The position numbers and the translations under genes were made by a program. The notes under the pieces were generated by a model. That model did not search any database. It saw nothing but the letters and a program-made list of their open reading frames with translations, and was not told the origin of the DNA. From Artemia franciscana (lineage: Eukaryota > Arthropoda > Branchiopoda > Anostraca > Artemiidae): 64,000 bases of DNA. Shown piece after piece: positions 13,838 to 24,920 of the stretch; positions within the stretch are counted from its first letter, which is position 1, and each line of letters begins with the position of its first letter. Location: positions 40,447,403-40,511,402 of the forward strand of contig NC_088873.1 in assembly GCF_032884065.1 (NCBI RefSeq), in the 5' to 3' direction.

Positions 13838-14103
13838 AATAAGTTGTTTGTGTGTTATGTCTGTCTGTCCGCATATGACGTCCGAATTATTTCATCATAT
13901 ACCAATTCAAAAACGAATGTGTTCAAGCCCGAAGTAGCTGAGTTGGTAACGCGTTATGTTCCAGGTTCTAGGTCCGAGAGGTTGCAGGTTCGAACCTTGG
14001 CTAGGTAAAAACTACAAAAAAAACTAAAAAAAAAACTAAAAACTAAAAAAAAAACTAAAAAAACTAAAAAAAAAAGGTAAAAACTGCAGAAAAACTAAAA
14101 ACA
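13838..14103 (+). mobile_element. Helitron 5' fragment with tRNA-like segment
   Basis: Starts AAATAAGTTGTTTGTGTG, then CATATGACGTC and the tRNA-like block (13928-14002), then an A-rich CTAAAAA array. It is cut at about 14103 by LINE sequence. Confidence 0.6.
13928..14002 (+). other. tRNA-like segment, second copy
   Basis: The A-box region GTAGCTGAGTTGGTAACGCG and B-box region GCAGGTTCGAACCTTGG are close to the consensus for RNA polymerase III internal promoters. Four of five T-stem pairs form. No clean anticodon stem is found. It sits between the Helitron 5' end and an A-rich tract. Confidence 0.45.
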
Positions 14104-14965
14104 AAGTGATTGTGTTTGTGATGGAAGATCTGCAGCGTCTAGATACGAGGATATAATCTATTAGATTCTGAGTCTTTCCATCTGTGGAGGTCCAGGTTGT
14201 TTTACGTCGGGCTCTGTGTTTGAAAAATGCAGTAGTGATAACAAGATCACTATCTCGGCAAAAGTTGGTTCGGCGCTCACCTCTTTTGTTCAGCTGGCCA
14301 TGGTCAAATTTACCCGTCACTTCCTCGTTGTCAGATGGGTCGTCATCGACAATGGCGTTGAAATCCCCGATGACAAACGCTATATCTTTTTTCGGTACTG
14401 AGTCCACTAGACACTGAAGTTGGAGATAGATGTTTTCAGATTCTTCATCATCTCTGCTATATTTTTGTGCATATACTTGGATGATTGCGAGATTCACTGG
14501 TGAGCCTTTCAGGCAGATCATAATCAGACGTTCAGAGATTGGTGTTGCTGCGATTAGTGATCTCCTAGCCTTACTGGAGAGTAGGAAGCCAACTCCCTGC
14601 CCGTGTCTCCCATCAGACCGTTCTGAAAGTATAAGAGTAGCGTCATTAAGAGTTTTGTCGCCGGTGACTGGAAGGCGGGTTTCGGTTAGGCCGACTACTT
14701 CCCAGTTGTAATGGTTGATGTCTCTCAGGAGGAGTACCGTTTTTCCTTGTTTTGCTAGCGTTCTGATGTTGAGGGTACCAATTGATAAAGTCGATTTAGG
14801 TGATATAATAGCCTCCAAGGGTGGAGTTGCTAAAATTGAGGTATTCGCGCGATTTATAGTCGTCGTATCGTTGGCTGCCCCGGATGCGGTAGATTAAAAC
14901 TCACGGCCATCGTCAGTTTCCCCGGACGCGGAAGCACTGGTTCTCAGATTCATTTGTTTGCTCAT
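14104..14965 (-). pseudogene. LINE endonuclease domain (APE type), inverted 5' part
   Basis: Minus-strand frame from the ATG at 14965. It meets a stop at 14894-14896, then stays open to about 14104. It encodes the exonuclease-endonuclease-phosphatase fold of non-LTR retrotransposons, in order: IGTLNIRTL, VVGLTETRL, QGVGFLLSSKARR, IQVYAQ, FVIGDFNA with the catalytic D-x-N, WTSTDGKTQNLIDYILVSRR. It stops before the final S-D-H block and reverse transcriptase, where A-rich Helitron sequence begins. A same-orientation reverse transcriptase is absent. Instead a LINE 3' end lies next door on the opposite strand (15010-15420), as expected for a 5' inversion. The exact clade is not determined. Confidence 0.8.
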
Positions 14966-15009
14966 AATCGTCATAAAAGCGAAAATAGGGGTTTCTTGGC
15001 TGTTTCTTG

Positions 15010-15420
15010 GCTGAAACAAAGCCACTTGGCCGTATTGCGGGTATTACGTATCTGGACAGGATCTCTAATATTAGGCTGTTTGAAAGCCTTAAGATCAAAC
15101 ACACCATACTTGACAAAATAAAACTGCAACAATTCAAATGGCTAGGCCACATCAAACATATGGAAAATTCCCGTCTTCAAAAATAGTCTTCCATGATCGC
15201 GTGCATGGTTCTCGCCCCAGAAGCCGGCACCCGTAGAGACGGAAAGACAACTTCTCTGCACTCAACCTGCCGCAACTTCTACGCCTGACTGAAGGAAGAT
15301 GCTCATACAGAGGCCAAATCAATAGCATAGTGCATGAAGAGGCCCAAAAACAACCTTCGAGGATGGGTCGGACTTATGCCAAGTCAAATCATATAGCAGA
15401 TACATGTGCAGTTTAAACCA
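15010..15420 (+). pseudogene. LINE 3' end (C-terminus of reverse transcriptase protein)
   Basis: The translation gives ITYLDRISNIRLFES, then KIKLQQFKWLGHIKHMENSRL, the W-x-GH-x-x-R/H-M block near the C-terminus of many LINE ORF2 proteins. It is followed by stops and a decayed Arg-rich tail. The fragment has no RT core. It abuts the inverted endonuclease fragment, with GGCTGTTTCTTGGCTG repeats at the junction. Confidence 0.65.
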
Positions 15421-15429
15421 GTCATAGAA

Positions 15430-18343
15430 AATAGGTTATAATGAAGCTTATATTGAATCTTATTTACGAATTGACTATTAATTGTATTTTCTGTTATTAT
15501 TCATTTAGTTTAGAATTCACTTCAGCAGTGAATCTACAGCAGTATCTGTTATCTTTAATGGTTGACGTGATTATCCATTTGAATTTTTGTTTATGTGTCA
15601 GTTATTAATTAATCATAATTTCTGTTCGTCGTAAGTTTGAATGACTGCATGACTTCATATGGACAGTCCATAATGGACTGTTCATAGGTTTAACATCACT
15701 CTTTACTTTTCTTTGAACAATTTGTTTTTGGAAAACGCTTCTTTGAATTCATATCGTGCTAAATTGAACACGCATATAGCAGTCACATGCACAGTTTAAA
15801 CAATACATAGAAAATACATTATAATGTGTCTTACTGAATCACAAAAGAAACGTATTCAGATGTTGATAACACAATAATTCCTTTAATTCCAGAAAAGTTT
15901 CCGTTTTTCCACTTAATCTGACAGCCTAAGTTGATTGTACTTAGGTAGGAGCATTGTTGCAATTTGTTTCTGCAAGGACTTACGAATATTACTTTTCTTA
16001 TCGTTCGGTTTGATTGTAGCCTGATTAATATATTGTCTCTCTACACAATATGAAAACATGACCATAAATCATTCTTTTATTGCTGTAGTCGCATATTTAG
16101 GCTATTTGCTAAATTGTCCCTTAAGCAATCACCTTAATACTAAGATCCTTCTTAATACCCTTATCTTACCAAGGAGCTGTAAGAAATTATTGCCGTGTTT
16201 GTTGTTAATAAAAATTATGAATTTCCTTAACTATTGCTAATATAATTAAGGGCTAACATTTCTTATTAGTTATCAATTCAGAGGTCATTGAATTTAAATA
16301 CTGCTTATTAGGGAAGATTAGATAAATCTAACCACTTTACGTATTTTGTAGTTGTGTTAAAGCTGTAACCATTATTTATTTAGCTTTGGTGTCTATTGAA
16401 AAAAAAGGTTCGCAAATGTTTTTTGGATTCGAGGTTTTATTTTTCCGCCGTTCAAACAAACACTGTTAACTAAATATGTTCAAAAAAATTACGTTTCCAC
16501 TGTTGAAACAAAAACATTTAACCAACATCGTTGGACAGAAAATTTTTAACATATAGAATCATTGCTGTAGAAAATTGCTAGAGAATTTCAAGCGCACAAA
16601 CCGTGCAATGCGGCAAAGCAGGATGAATAGTGAATAGTTTCTATGGTTATAGCGTCGATAGAGAATTTAGGACTACTAATATTTCTTGATAAAGCTTTTG
16701 AAAAAATTTGAGACAAACTTTATCCAACAAATTGGAGAGAAAAACTTTTTCGACTTGGCCTCACTCGACCAACTTTTCACCATTTTTTTTCTTTCTTGAT
16801 CTCTTCTTGGCCCCACTAACAATTCCTTAAATTTTCAAGCTCTGAAGTGAACTGGAAGCGAAATCCTCCCCTCTTCCCTGGGGACTTGAGAGGCTCTTTT
16901 TCCTCCGATACAGATTGACTTATTTCTCAAGAAGTCATACTAATGTATGACTAAGTGCATGATATGACCAAACTCATACACTATAGTATATGAATTCAAT
17001 TAGTGTCCTTAATAAGATTGAATATTAATTTGAGCCCTTCACTAAAATTCCTTCACTTCTTATTAGGATCTTCCCTGCTTTTTAAATTGTCTGGTTCCAC
17101 CATTCTTGTTTCTTTTATTAGCACTTGAAATTTTTTTTCAAGCCGTAATTCCAAGAATGGGTTTTTTTAATCTTCCGCCCGAATTATTACAATTCTGCGA
17201 ATTGTTAGCAAACAATTTCTGATATCTACAATTCTGTTCTGTCATTCTAATAACAACTTGTTTGCTAACAATGGGATCACTGCTACATTTTGCTGGCTAA
17301 AACCAAAGTCGTATTATTTGGTACTAGACTGCAAACAGCTCGCAGACAGCTTTTCGCGGCGTTTTATTTGGCGTTTTATTTGCAGCTTTTATTTGGCGTT
17401 TTATGAAAAAAAAAAAAAAAACGTCGGACAGTCAATATCCATGCCTTTTTCTGTTATTTTTTTTCTATTTTTTAGTAGCAAACCCTCGCAAGCAACGTTT
17501 TGTTGTGCTACCGACTGATTTTGCCTCTGTTTTTTATTTTTATAATAAATTATTATTACTACTTATTTCTAGTTTTTAAGACTTTTTGTTCTTTTTTCTG
17601 TTTTTCTTCTTTTAAGTTTTCTTTCTCTTTTTTCTGTTGTTATTTTCCTTTCTGTTTTTTAGTAGTACACCCTTGCAAGCGACGATTCTGATGTGCTACT
17701 GGTTTATTTTGTCTCTAATTTTTATTTTATAAAAAATTACTATTACTATTACTACTCTACTGTGGTGATAAAATAGTTTTCTCGCAAGGTCATTTGTTTA
17801 TATGTGTTCCGGTTCGTCTTTAAAACGTCAATTTTCTCTTCTGATAATGATAATGTTCCTTTTGACGTGTTGCAAGCAGTTAATACAGGAGTAAAATCTC
17901 TTGTCTTGGTCTGATTCCCTAACCTGACTGATTCCATCATTCTTGTTTGATTGTGATAATTGTTTTCCATCTCTATGTTTCAATAATGTTGTCAAAATTG
18001 TCTGTAGATATTTAGGTTGTAAGACCCGGTAACTGAAACACCGATTCGACGCCTTGTGCACTAGCAAGGACTCTAGAAGGTCTTAGTGCTAATTAAATAA
18101 AAAAAAGTTAACAGAAAGTAAGCAGAAACATTAAAATCTCAAATAAACAGAAATTATTCCGTATATGAGAGGGGCTCTCTCCTCCTCGATCTCTCACTCC
18201 TTGCGCTAAAGCCTTAAAGTTTCTGAAAAATACTTTTCATTCAAATTCAATAGCTCTTATGTTTGAGTATTCTTTCTTAAAGGTTTAGGAAAAAATTCGA
18301 ACTTTCGCGCGCATCTCAAATAATTAAGTGTTTTTTTTTCCAG
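15430..18343 (+). other. Rest of the transporter intron, no gene seen
   Basis: AT-rich with short spurious frames only. It includes the 17440-17757 tandem duplication and a fold-back-family arm at about 18085-18240 (AAGTAAGCAGAAACATTAAAA, ATTCCGTATATGAGAGGGG). It ends in a long pyrimidine tract and CAG at 18343. Confidence 0.6.
17440..17757 (+). repeat. Diverged tandem duplication
   Basis: 17440-17575 and 17628-17757 share a TTTTTTAGTAG start, CCYTYGCAAGCRACG, TGTGCTAC and the TTTTATTTTTATAA-ATTACTATTACTAC ending. They are clearly related but diverged. Confidence 0.6.
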
Positions 18344-18647
18344 ATGGACCAGGGTGAAGATGCAGCTCTGGCAATTGGATGGCTTCCTTTGGTGTCCCTG
18401 ATAGTATTCATTGTAGCTTACTCCCTTGGTTTTGCTAATGTGCCATTCTTAATTATGGGTGAACTCTTTCCAGCCAAATACCGTGGACTTCTCGGATCAT
18501 TTGCCTCTTGTTTTAATCTTGCTTGTACGTTCACTATTGTAAGAACCTTTGATATCATGGCACTCAGTATTGGATATTATGGAGCCTTTTGGCTGTATGC
18601 CAGTTGTTGTGCTCTTGGAATCTTTTTCGTGTTTTTCTTACTGCCGG
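18344..18647 (+). CDS. Sugar transporter (MFS, Tret1/GLUT-like), second visible exon
   Basis: 304 nt between TTTTTTTTTCCAG and GTAAGT, in phase 0 at the start and phase 1 at the end. It encodes a short external loop (MDQGEDAALA), then helix 10 starting GWLPLVSLIVFIVAYSLGF, then FLIMGELFPAKYRG. In the latter, the E-L-F-P-A-x-x-R-G cytoplasmic motif marks the sugar-porter family. Helices 11 and 12 follow (NLACTFTIV; GAFWLYASCCALGIFFVFF), ending L-P. The split codon with the next exon restores the P-E-T-K-G signature. Odd point: the usual G-P-x-P-W in helix 10 reads A-N-V-P-F, so the family's Trp and first Pro are replaced. That may change substrate handling. No stop or frameshift is seen. Confidence 0.92.
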
Positions 18648-18931
18648 GTAAGTCTTTTCTCAAAATTAATGCATATCATAGACTTGAGAGGCTTTAAGGC
18701 CAAGCTCAGGCCAGAGCAACCTAAAAAGCGAAAGTGTGGGTTTTGTGGGTAGTTCTCTTGGTACTGTAAACTTACGGCCTTGGAGTTCACCCCGTATGTG
18801 CCAAAAATCGGTTGAATCTTTGGAGCTATCTTTGGTGGAAGAGCTTCTGGATGTTCAGTTCAATTGAATTTATTTCCAAAACGGGCAACGGACATGCCAA
18901 ATATTCGTTTAGTCGTCAAAACATAAATATA

Positions 18932-20312
18932 CTAGCTGTTGGTGTGGCGCTTCGCGCCACACCATGGGACAGTAACATTCAATGGGAGAGATAATGGGAC
19001 AGCAACATTCTTGGCTGTCCCATTGTCTGTGCATATAAATAGATTGTCAGGTTTACCGACTCTTGAACATGCAACATATAATTGTCCATGGGAAAACAAT
19101 CCATATTCAGATCTATACCGCATTTTTCTAATGATTGCCCTTGAGCTTTGTCGATGGTAATTGCTAGTTGAATATTCCTTGTGTCCCCGCCGTCATTTAT
19201 ATATCCCCCATGTGCCCTTCCGGCGTCCCCGTTGTAAGTGTGTCCCTGTGTCCTCGTCATTTATATTCCCTGTGTCCCGGTCGTCATTTGTGTCCCGATG
19301 TCTCGGTCTGTAATTTCTCTTTGAGTGTCCCGGTCGTCATTTATATTCCCTGTGTCCTGCTTGTCATTTGTGTCCCAGTGTCCCGGTCTGTAATTTCCCT
19401 TTGAATGTCCCGTTCGTCATTTATATTCCTTTTGTCCCGGTGTCTCGGTCTGTAACATACGACAATAGATCAATTGTGTTGTAACTTTGTTCACGATCCC
19501 ATTCTACACATGTAGAAATAGAAGCAGTACGATTAGGTGAAGGCATTCCCAAATACTTGAGAATTTTGTTTGTAATAGATAAGCACAAATCTTCAATCAT
19601 AATTAAAGTGCAGTTATAAATTTCTGTTGTAAAGTCCAAGGTCATATCTGACCTTTCTAGCCGTATTCGGTGGAAGGAGAGCAACTTTTGCCGGAAGACA
19701 CGGGCCGTAACGTCATGTCTATGAACCGGCGATTGTCCAGGATGTAAAAGCTGTTGTATCTAATCCCAAGATGGATTATATGTAAATGTAATAAATGATG
19801 AATCATTAATCTATAGGCATAATATTTCATTGCGCTGGATTTCTTATCTATTTCTTTGTTAGTGGCTGGATTTATCAATTTAATATTAAAGTGATAGCCG
19901 TCGGCTCCATCCCGAAAAATGATAGGATATTGTAGGGCATCGTAGCATCGATGAGTTTAAGCAATTCTTGTCAACTGATTGTTTCGCCTATAAAGAATAT
20001 TATCTCAAGGTAAGAACTGATCACCGACCATAACGATTGCCACTTCGTTGATAGTTGCGTATCAGTAGGCATCAGTTCGATTGCTGTTTTGAACAGAAGC
20101 ACTAAATTATTATTTTTGTGGAGAAGATGTTGCAACTGGGAAACGATAGTCCTTTCAACGTCTTTTTTTATCATCGGTATCACTTTCAAGTTGTTTGGTT
20201 TGTTTTACCTTGGCTTGTCTTTCGTCACTATGAAATACATATCGCCGAACCTTTGTTTTTTTAACTAAAATCTGGTAGGCATTGATGACCTTACCCAAGT
20301 CAAAATCCCAAA
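18932..20312 (-). mobile_element. Helitron copy in opposite orientation
   Basis: Read on the minus strand. The 5' part covers the first ORF (near 20310-20200), then N-domain and Rep lead-in pieces (20189-19660: VERTIVSQLQHL, NPATNKEI, DMTLRPVSSGKS). Next comes a helicase segment (19684-19460: RLERSDMTLDFT, ILKYLGMPSPNR), then minisatellite (19455-19190), the helicase tail (about 19165-18979) and the hairpin 18964-18940 with CTAG at 18935-18932. It is heavily frameshifted and deleted. It is the only copy here keeping part of the helicase body. A perfect 11-bp hairpin lies just outside at 20314-20342. Confidence 0.8.
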
Positions 20313-20342
20313 CTGGTTTTCATACTGAAAACCAGTTTTAAT

Positions 20343-20785
20343 AATTTCATTAAAAGAAAACTTTTCATATTTTCATACTGGTTTCTATTCAAAGATCTTT
20401 GATAAATACCGCAAGTCAGATTTCTAACAACAATTTCTACTAAGCTTGAATTTTTTTTTTTTTTTTTTTTAATGTTTTTGAATTGCTGTAGTCCCTTGTC
20501 AAAATATATGCAAATATTTTTGCAATTACCAATTTTTGCTCTTCAAGCAATTTAATATTAACTTCTTCATAGAGGAAAATCTTCAATCTTTCCACATAAG
20601 TTGAACAAGTGTGACAACGTCATTGCATACTGATGTATATAAAAATTACTTCAAAATTGTCATGTATTTTACTAGTTTGAATTGAAAAATTAAAATATTA
20701 CTCAAATATCTAAGTATTTTTGCAGTTTACATAATAACTTTAGCGATTCTAAACTGAACTTAAAAAAAAATTTCAACTTTTTTAC
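20343..20785 (+). other. Intronic sequence, no gene seen
   Basis: Poly-T at 20452-20470 and AT-rich sequence. Nothing recognised. Confidence 0.5.
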
Positions 20786-21351
20786 ACCGGGACACAGGGA
20801 ATATAAATGACAACCGGGACACTCAAAGGAGAAATTATAGACTGGGACACCGGGACACAAATGACGACCGGAACACAGGGAATATAAATGACGACTGGGA
20901 CATAGGGACAACTACAACGGGGACGTCGGGGGCACAGGGGGGATATATAGATGACGACGGGGACACAGGGAATGTTCGATTAGCAATCACCATCAACAAA
21001 GCTCAAGGGCAATCATTAGAAAAATGCGGTATAGATCTGAATACGGATTGTTTTTCCCATGGACAATTATATGTTGCATGTTCAAGAGTCGGTAAATATG
21101 ACAATCTATTTATATGCACAGACAATGGGATAGCGAAGAATGTTGTATATTCGCAAATTTTGCGTAGTTGAAAACATATATATAAATATCTATCTATATT
21201 CATAGATGGGACACAGGGACACAACTACAATGGCGCGTAACTAATATGGCGCGAAACGACTTACGCGCGTGGGGGAGGCTTGGGGTGGTGGCGCGAAGTG
21301 CCCCTACCAACTAGGTGCTGGTGTGGCGCTTCGCACCACACCAACAGCTAG
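20786..21351 (+). mobile_element. Short Helitron copy (minisatellite, helicase tail, 3' end)
   Basis: Minisatellite at 20786-20965, open helicase tail at 20974-21171, and a terminus with hairpin 21318-21343 and CTAG at 21348-21351. The stem here has G-T-G against C-A-C where other copies have G-G-G against C-C-C, so pairing is preserved. It lacks a 5' end. Confidence 0.8.
20974..21171 (+). pseudogene. Helitron helicase C-terminus, open in this copy
   Basis: 65 uninterrupted codons followed by TGA. It includes INKAQGQSLEKCGIDL and SHGQLYVACSRVGK, the last conserved motifs of Pif1-like helicases (the KAQG(Q/L)T and YVALSR-type blocks), and it ends YSQILRS. No start codon precedes it and the rest of the helicase is absent. 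The other short copies carry frameshifts in this segment, so it is kept as DNA, not as protein. Confidence 0.75.
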
Positions 21352-21863
21352 TCCCTTATCAAAATATATACAAATATTTTTTGCAATTACCAGTTTTTTC
21401 TTGCTCTTTAAGCATATGACAACGTGGGCGTTTTAACCCTTTTTCGAACATTTGGTAAATTTTTTGAGACTCGGAACTTTTTTGGGGTAATTTTAGCCTT
21501 AATGAATTTTACATTTTAAGAATCAACGTAAAAATTCACTTCTTAAAAAATTCACTTAAATTTCACTTTAAAATTCGAACTGATATTGGATAGTTCTCTC
21601 TGGCTGTGCCATCATTCAATTGTAATTTTTTTTTTTTGAGAAATTAATTTTGAAAGTATTTGTTTTCTTTTGCACCACTAAAATTGCCAAACCTTTTGTC
21701 ATTTCCTTTTTATTTTCTACTCAACAATTTTCTTTTCTTTCTTACGCTTCTATTTTATTTTCTATTCACTTTTTTCAATTTTTATTTTATTCTAATGTTT
21801 TTTAATGATTATTTCAATTATATCACTTATTCATTCTACTCTTAGTTCATATTTCTTTTACAG
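21352..21863 (+). other. End of the last transporter intron
   Basis: AT-rich with no gene. It ends in a TTTCTTTTACAG acceptor at 21852-21863. Confidence 0.7.
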
Positions 21864-22051
21864 AGACGAAGGGAAAGTCCTTTGAAGACATTGAAAGAAT
21901 GTTTATGAACCCAAAGAAAAGAAAAGCATTAGAGGCAGTGACCCATAGCCCTGTTGATGAGAAGCGGGATTCCGAAAAAGCTTATTATAACAAAGGATTG
22001 GAAAGTGAAGATGAAGATGATGATAGTCAAAGTGTTGCTACAGTTATGTAA
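21864..22051 (+). CDS. Sugar transporter (MFS, Tret1/GLUT-like), last exon
   Basis: Begins with the two bases that complete the Glu codon of P-E-T-K-G-K-S, continues FEDIERMF, and then a cytoplasmic tail rich in Lys and acidic residues (KGLESEDEDDDSQSVATVM) before TAA at 22049-22051. The P-E-T-K-G block closes helix 12 in sugar porters, so reading frame and splice phase confirm each other. The tail after E-R-M-F is about 50 residues with no family signature. The run E-S-E-D-E-D-D-D could be a phosphorylation or sorting signal, but that is a guess. An ATTAAA polyadenylation-type hexamer lies 19 nt after the stop (22071-22076). Copies of the last codons follow downstream. Confidence 0.92.
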
Positions 22052-22640
22052 AAAAAAACATGTTTAAATTATTAAATGGAGTAGATCTACTTTTATAAAT
22101 CATGAGTTAATAGATTATTTTGAATTCTTTGTGGATGCTGCTTTCTATCTCCCTTCTAGCTAGCAGGGGCGTCGCAAAAGAGGGGGGAACACCCTAAATA
22201 TTTTGAATTTGGGTAAAATGAAGGATTGGATTATTATTATGATGAAGGACTGGAAAGTGAAGATGAAGATGATGATAGTCCAAGTGTTGCTACAGTCATG
22301 TAAAAAAAAAGAAAAAAATGTGTTTAGATCATTAAATGAAAAGATCTACTTTAAAAAAAATATGAGTTAATAGAACAGTTTGAAATTCTCAGGTTTTACT
22401 CTTAATACATAAAATTTACTTGATACTTACTCAAAGAGAATTCATGTAAAGCCATGTAAAAAAGCCACGTAAAAAAAAGTGTTTAAATTATTAAATGGAG
22501 GAGATCTACTTTTATAAAGCATGAGTTAATAAATTATTTTGAACCCTTTGTGGATGCTGCTTTTTATCTCCATTCTAGCTAGTAAGGGCGTCGCAAAGGA
22601 GGGGGTGCATCCTAAATCTTTTGAGTTTCGGTAAAATTTG
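21995..22640 (+). repeat. Local triplication of transporter 3' end
   Basis: The end of the coding exon plus 3' UTR (21995-22230) is followed by a second copy (about 22230-22400) and a third (about 22450-22640). The third lacks most coding bases. Copy 2 keeps the last 18-20 codons in frame with TAA (residues SEDEDDDSPSVATVM), differing by silent changes and Q to P. Copies 1 and 3 share GATGCTGCTTTYTATCTCC and TAGCTAGYARGGGCGTCGCAAA. Confidence 0.8.
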
Positions 22641-23141
22641 GACCCTAAGTCCTGAATTTCCTGAATCCAAGACGAAAAACGGAGTAGTTTCTGCATAATC
22701 TCAGAGAGTCCAAACGTTCAACGTGGTTTCGATACCAAATCCAAGATCCGGTAGGGAAGGTCCAAAACTCAGTTGTACAATAAAGCCGAATCAAAATTTA
22801 AAATCGCTCTGCAAATTTAAAAAAAAATTTGAGGATTTGGTTGAATTTTGCATAAGTCTTTAATCTTATTTCTCTCCCTTTTCGAAAATCCAAGTGAATT
22901 CTTTGGAACAGATATGGTAAAATGCGAAATTTATCAACTTTGTATTTTGTAGTTTCACCAAATCAGCCCAATTTAAACTAAGAAAGTATTTTAAAATATT
23001 TGAAAAAGTGAAAGTATTTTGTGATGTCGCTGATGCTGTCTTTTGGAAAAAAAAAGTTAGAAACACGGTTGGGAATACTAGTGAGAGTGGTTAATGTTTA
23101 TTAGAGAAGAGTAGGGGTTTGTACAAGAATTTTCTAAGTGA
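22641..23141. other. Intergenic, no gene seen
   Basis: AT-rich, nothing recognised. Confidence 0.5.
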
Positions 23142-24920
23142 GTGAAATACTTTCATGAAAATAGAATGAATGTAAGGAGAGTGGAGAAAGCATTAAAATT
23201 TGAATTAAGGAGGTTTGAAATGGAGGCCTCGGATAAAATTACTAAAGATCTGGAAGATGTAATCAGACGGCATAATAGTAAAACATTGCACAGGCAGTTT
23301 GAACAATTTAAAAGGAAATGCCAATCTGGACTTGTCCCACTTAAAAAAATGAACATTGTAAAATCGATGAAAAGGAAAGTGTTAAAGAGAGATGGGCAGA
23401 ACTTTTTGAGAATGTATTGAAGTTAAAAGAAAAAATATGGAAAAGAATTGAAAATTTTGTATCACTTTGGAAGTGAATGAAGATTTAATTTTTGAGGAAG
23501 AATTAGTAAAAGTAGGCTACTAAAAGGAATAGGAAATAATAAGGCCCCGGGTGCTGATAGTATAGTAAATGAATCTTTTAAATATGGTGGTTGTGAGGTT
23601 AGGGATAGATTAATGAAGATTTTGAATATGGTTTTTGAACAAGGTGAAAAAACATAGCTATTTTATCAAAACTTTAATCCAACCGCTCTTAAAGACAGGT
23701 GATAAGAGTGAGTTGGGTATTTATAGAGATATTAGCTTGGTTTATGTATGAAGCAAATTGCTTAGTATGATGACGCTTCTTAGAGTTAGAGATGATGTAA
23801 GTAAACTATTAAAAGAAGAACAGTGCAGTTTTAGGAAAGGGAGAGGATGCGGCACTCTTAGATTAATTTATGTGAGAAACGCCTAATTCATAAAATTCCT
23901 TTAGTCTTTAGCTTTATAGATTATGGGGAAGCATTAATTTTTCTACAAAAAATCTTTAGTTCAGGTCTTATCTTTTTATGGTGTACCAAATGAATACATT
24001 AAAGTGATTAGTGCTACGTACGAAGAAACTGCTGATCGGTTATGACAGAAAATGAGGCTAGTAGCTATTTTCTTAATAAATAAGGAATAAGACAGGGTTG
24101 CGTTCTATTCATATTTATATGGATCATTTTGATGGACTTTGTCCTAAAGAGCACAGCGAAGATAATGGGAGAACATAGTATGAATTGGGGAAGAAAACTC
24201 TCTTAGACTTAAATTGCACCGACGATTTGAGGATTAGATAAAAATGTTATTATAATGAGTTATTTTTGGGGGATGTCTTGAGACTTCAGTGCGTAAGAAT
24301 TGGTTTGAAAATTAATGGTAAGAAAACTAAGTCGATAAAATTAGGGATCAGTTAAGTTTAATTTCGGTAACGAGAACTTTAATCAGAAGGACAGCTTCAC
24401 TCACTTAGGTAGTATTATTAATAAGGAAGGTTGGGTCAGTGAAGATGTTGAAATTAGTATAGTCAAGGCCCAGGATGTTTTTTTACATTTGAATAAAGCT
24501 TGGAATAAAACAAAATTAAGTTAGCGAACCAAGATAAGAATATTGTTAGCTACAGTGATGACAGTGGTCAAGTATGATTCTGAAGTGTGGGCGCTCCGAA
24601 AGACACGTGGTTCACTTGATATTTTCCAGAGAAACTGTCAACGGATGGTTTTGGGTATCCAACTCCCGGACCATTTTCAAAATGTTAGCTGCACTAAAAA
24701 CGTGGTTCAGTCCGTCTTACAAGGGCTGTAATAAGAGAAAGGTTGAAATGGCTAGGACAGTCCCTTGGAGGAAGGATGTGTGATTGCCAAAGATCATCCG
24801 ATTCACTATCGTCCTTGTCTCAGTGTCGAAAAGTAGGTCGTTTCTGAATAGGATGGAGGATGCCGTAAGGAAAGACTTAGGAAAAATTGGAACTTCTTAG
24901 GAGGTTATAAAGTGAGAAAT
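23142..24920 (+). pseudogene. Decayed LINE reverse transcriptase
   Basis: From left to right: the endonuclease-RT linker (QSGLVPLKK), the RT start (PLLKTGDKSELG, EEQCSFRKGRG), the FYGVPNEYIKVISATYEE helix region, and a degraded catalytic region. The C-terminal block (VVKYDSEVWAL, SLDIFQRNCQRMVLG) follows to about 24900. Stops and frameshifts occur every few dozen codons. It is the same family as the element at 39165-41118 + 44450-44995, which reads almost in parallel. The endonuclease is missing at the 5' end. It is long dead. Confidence 0.8.
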
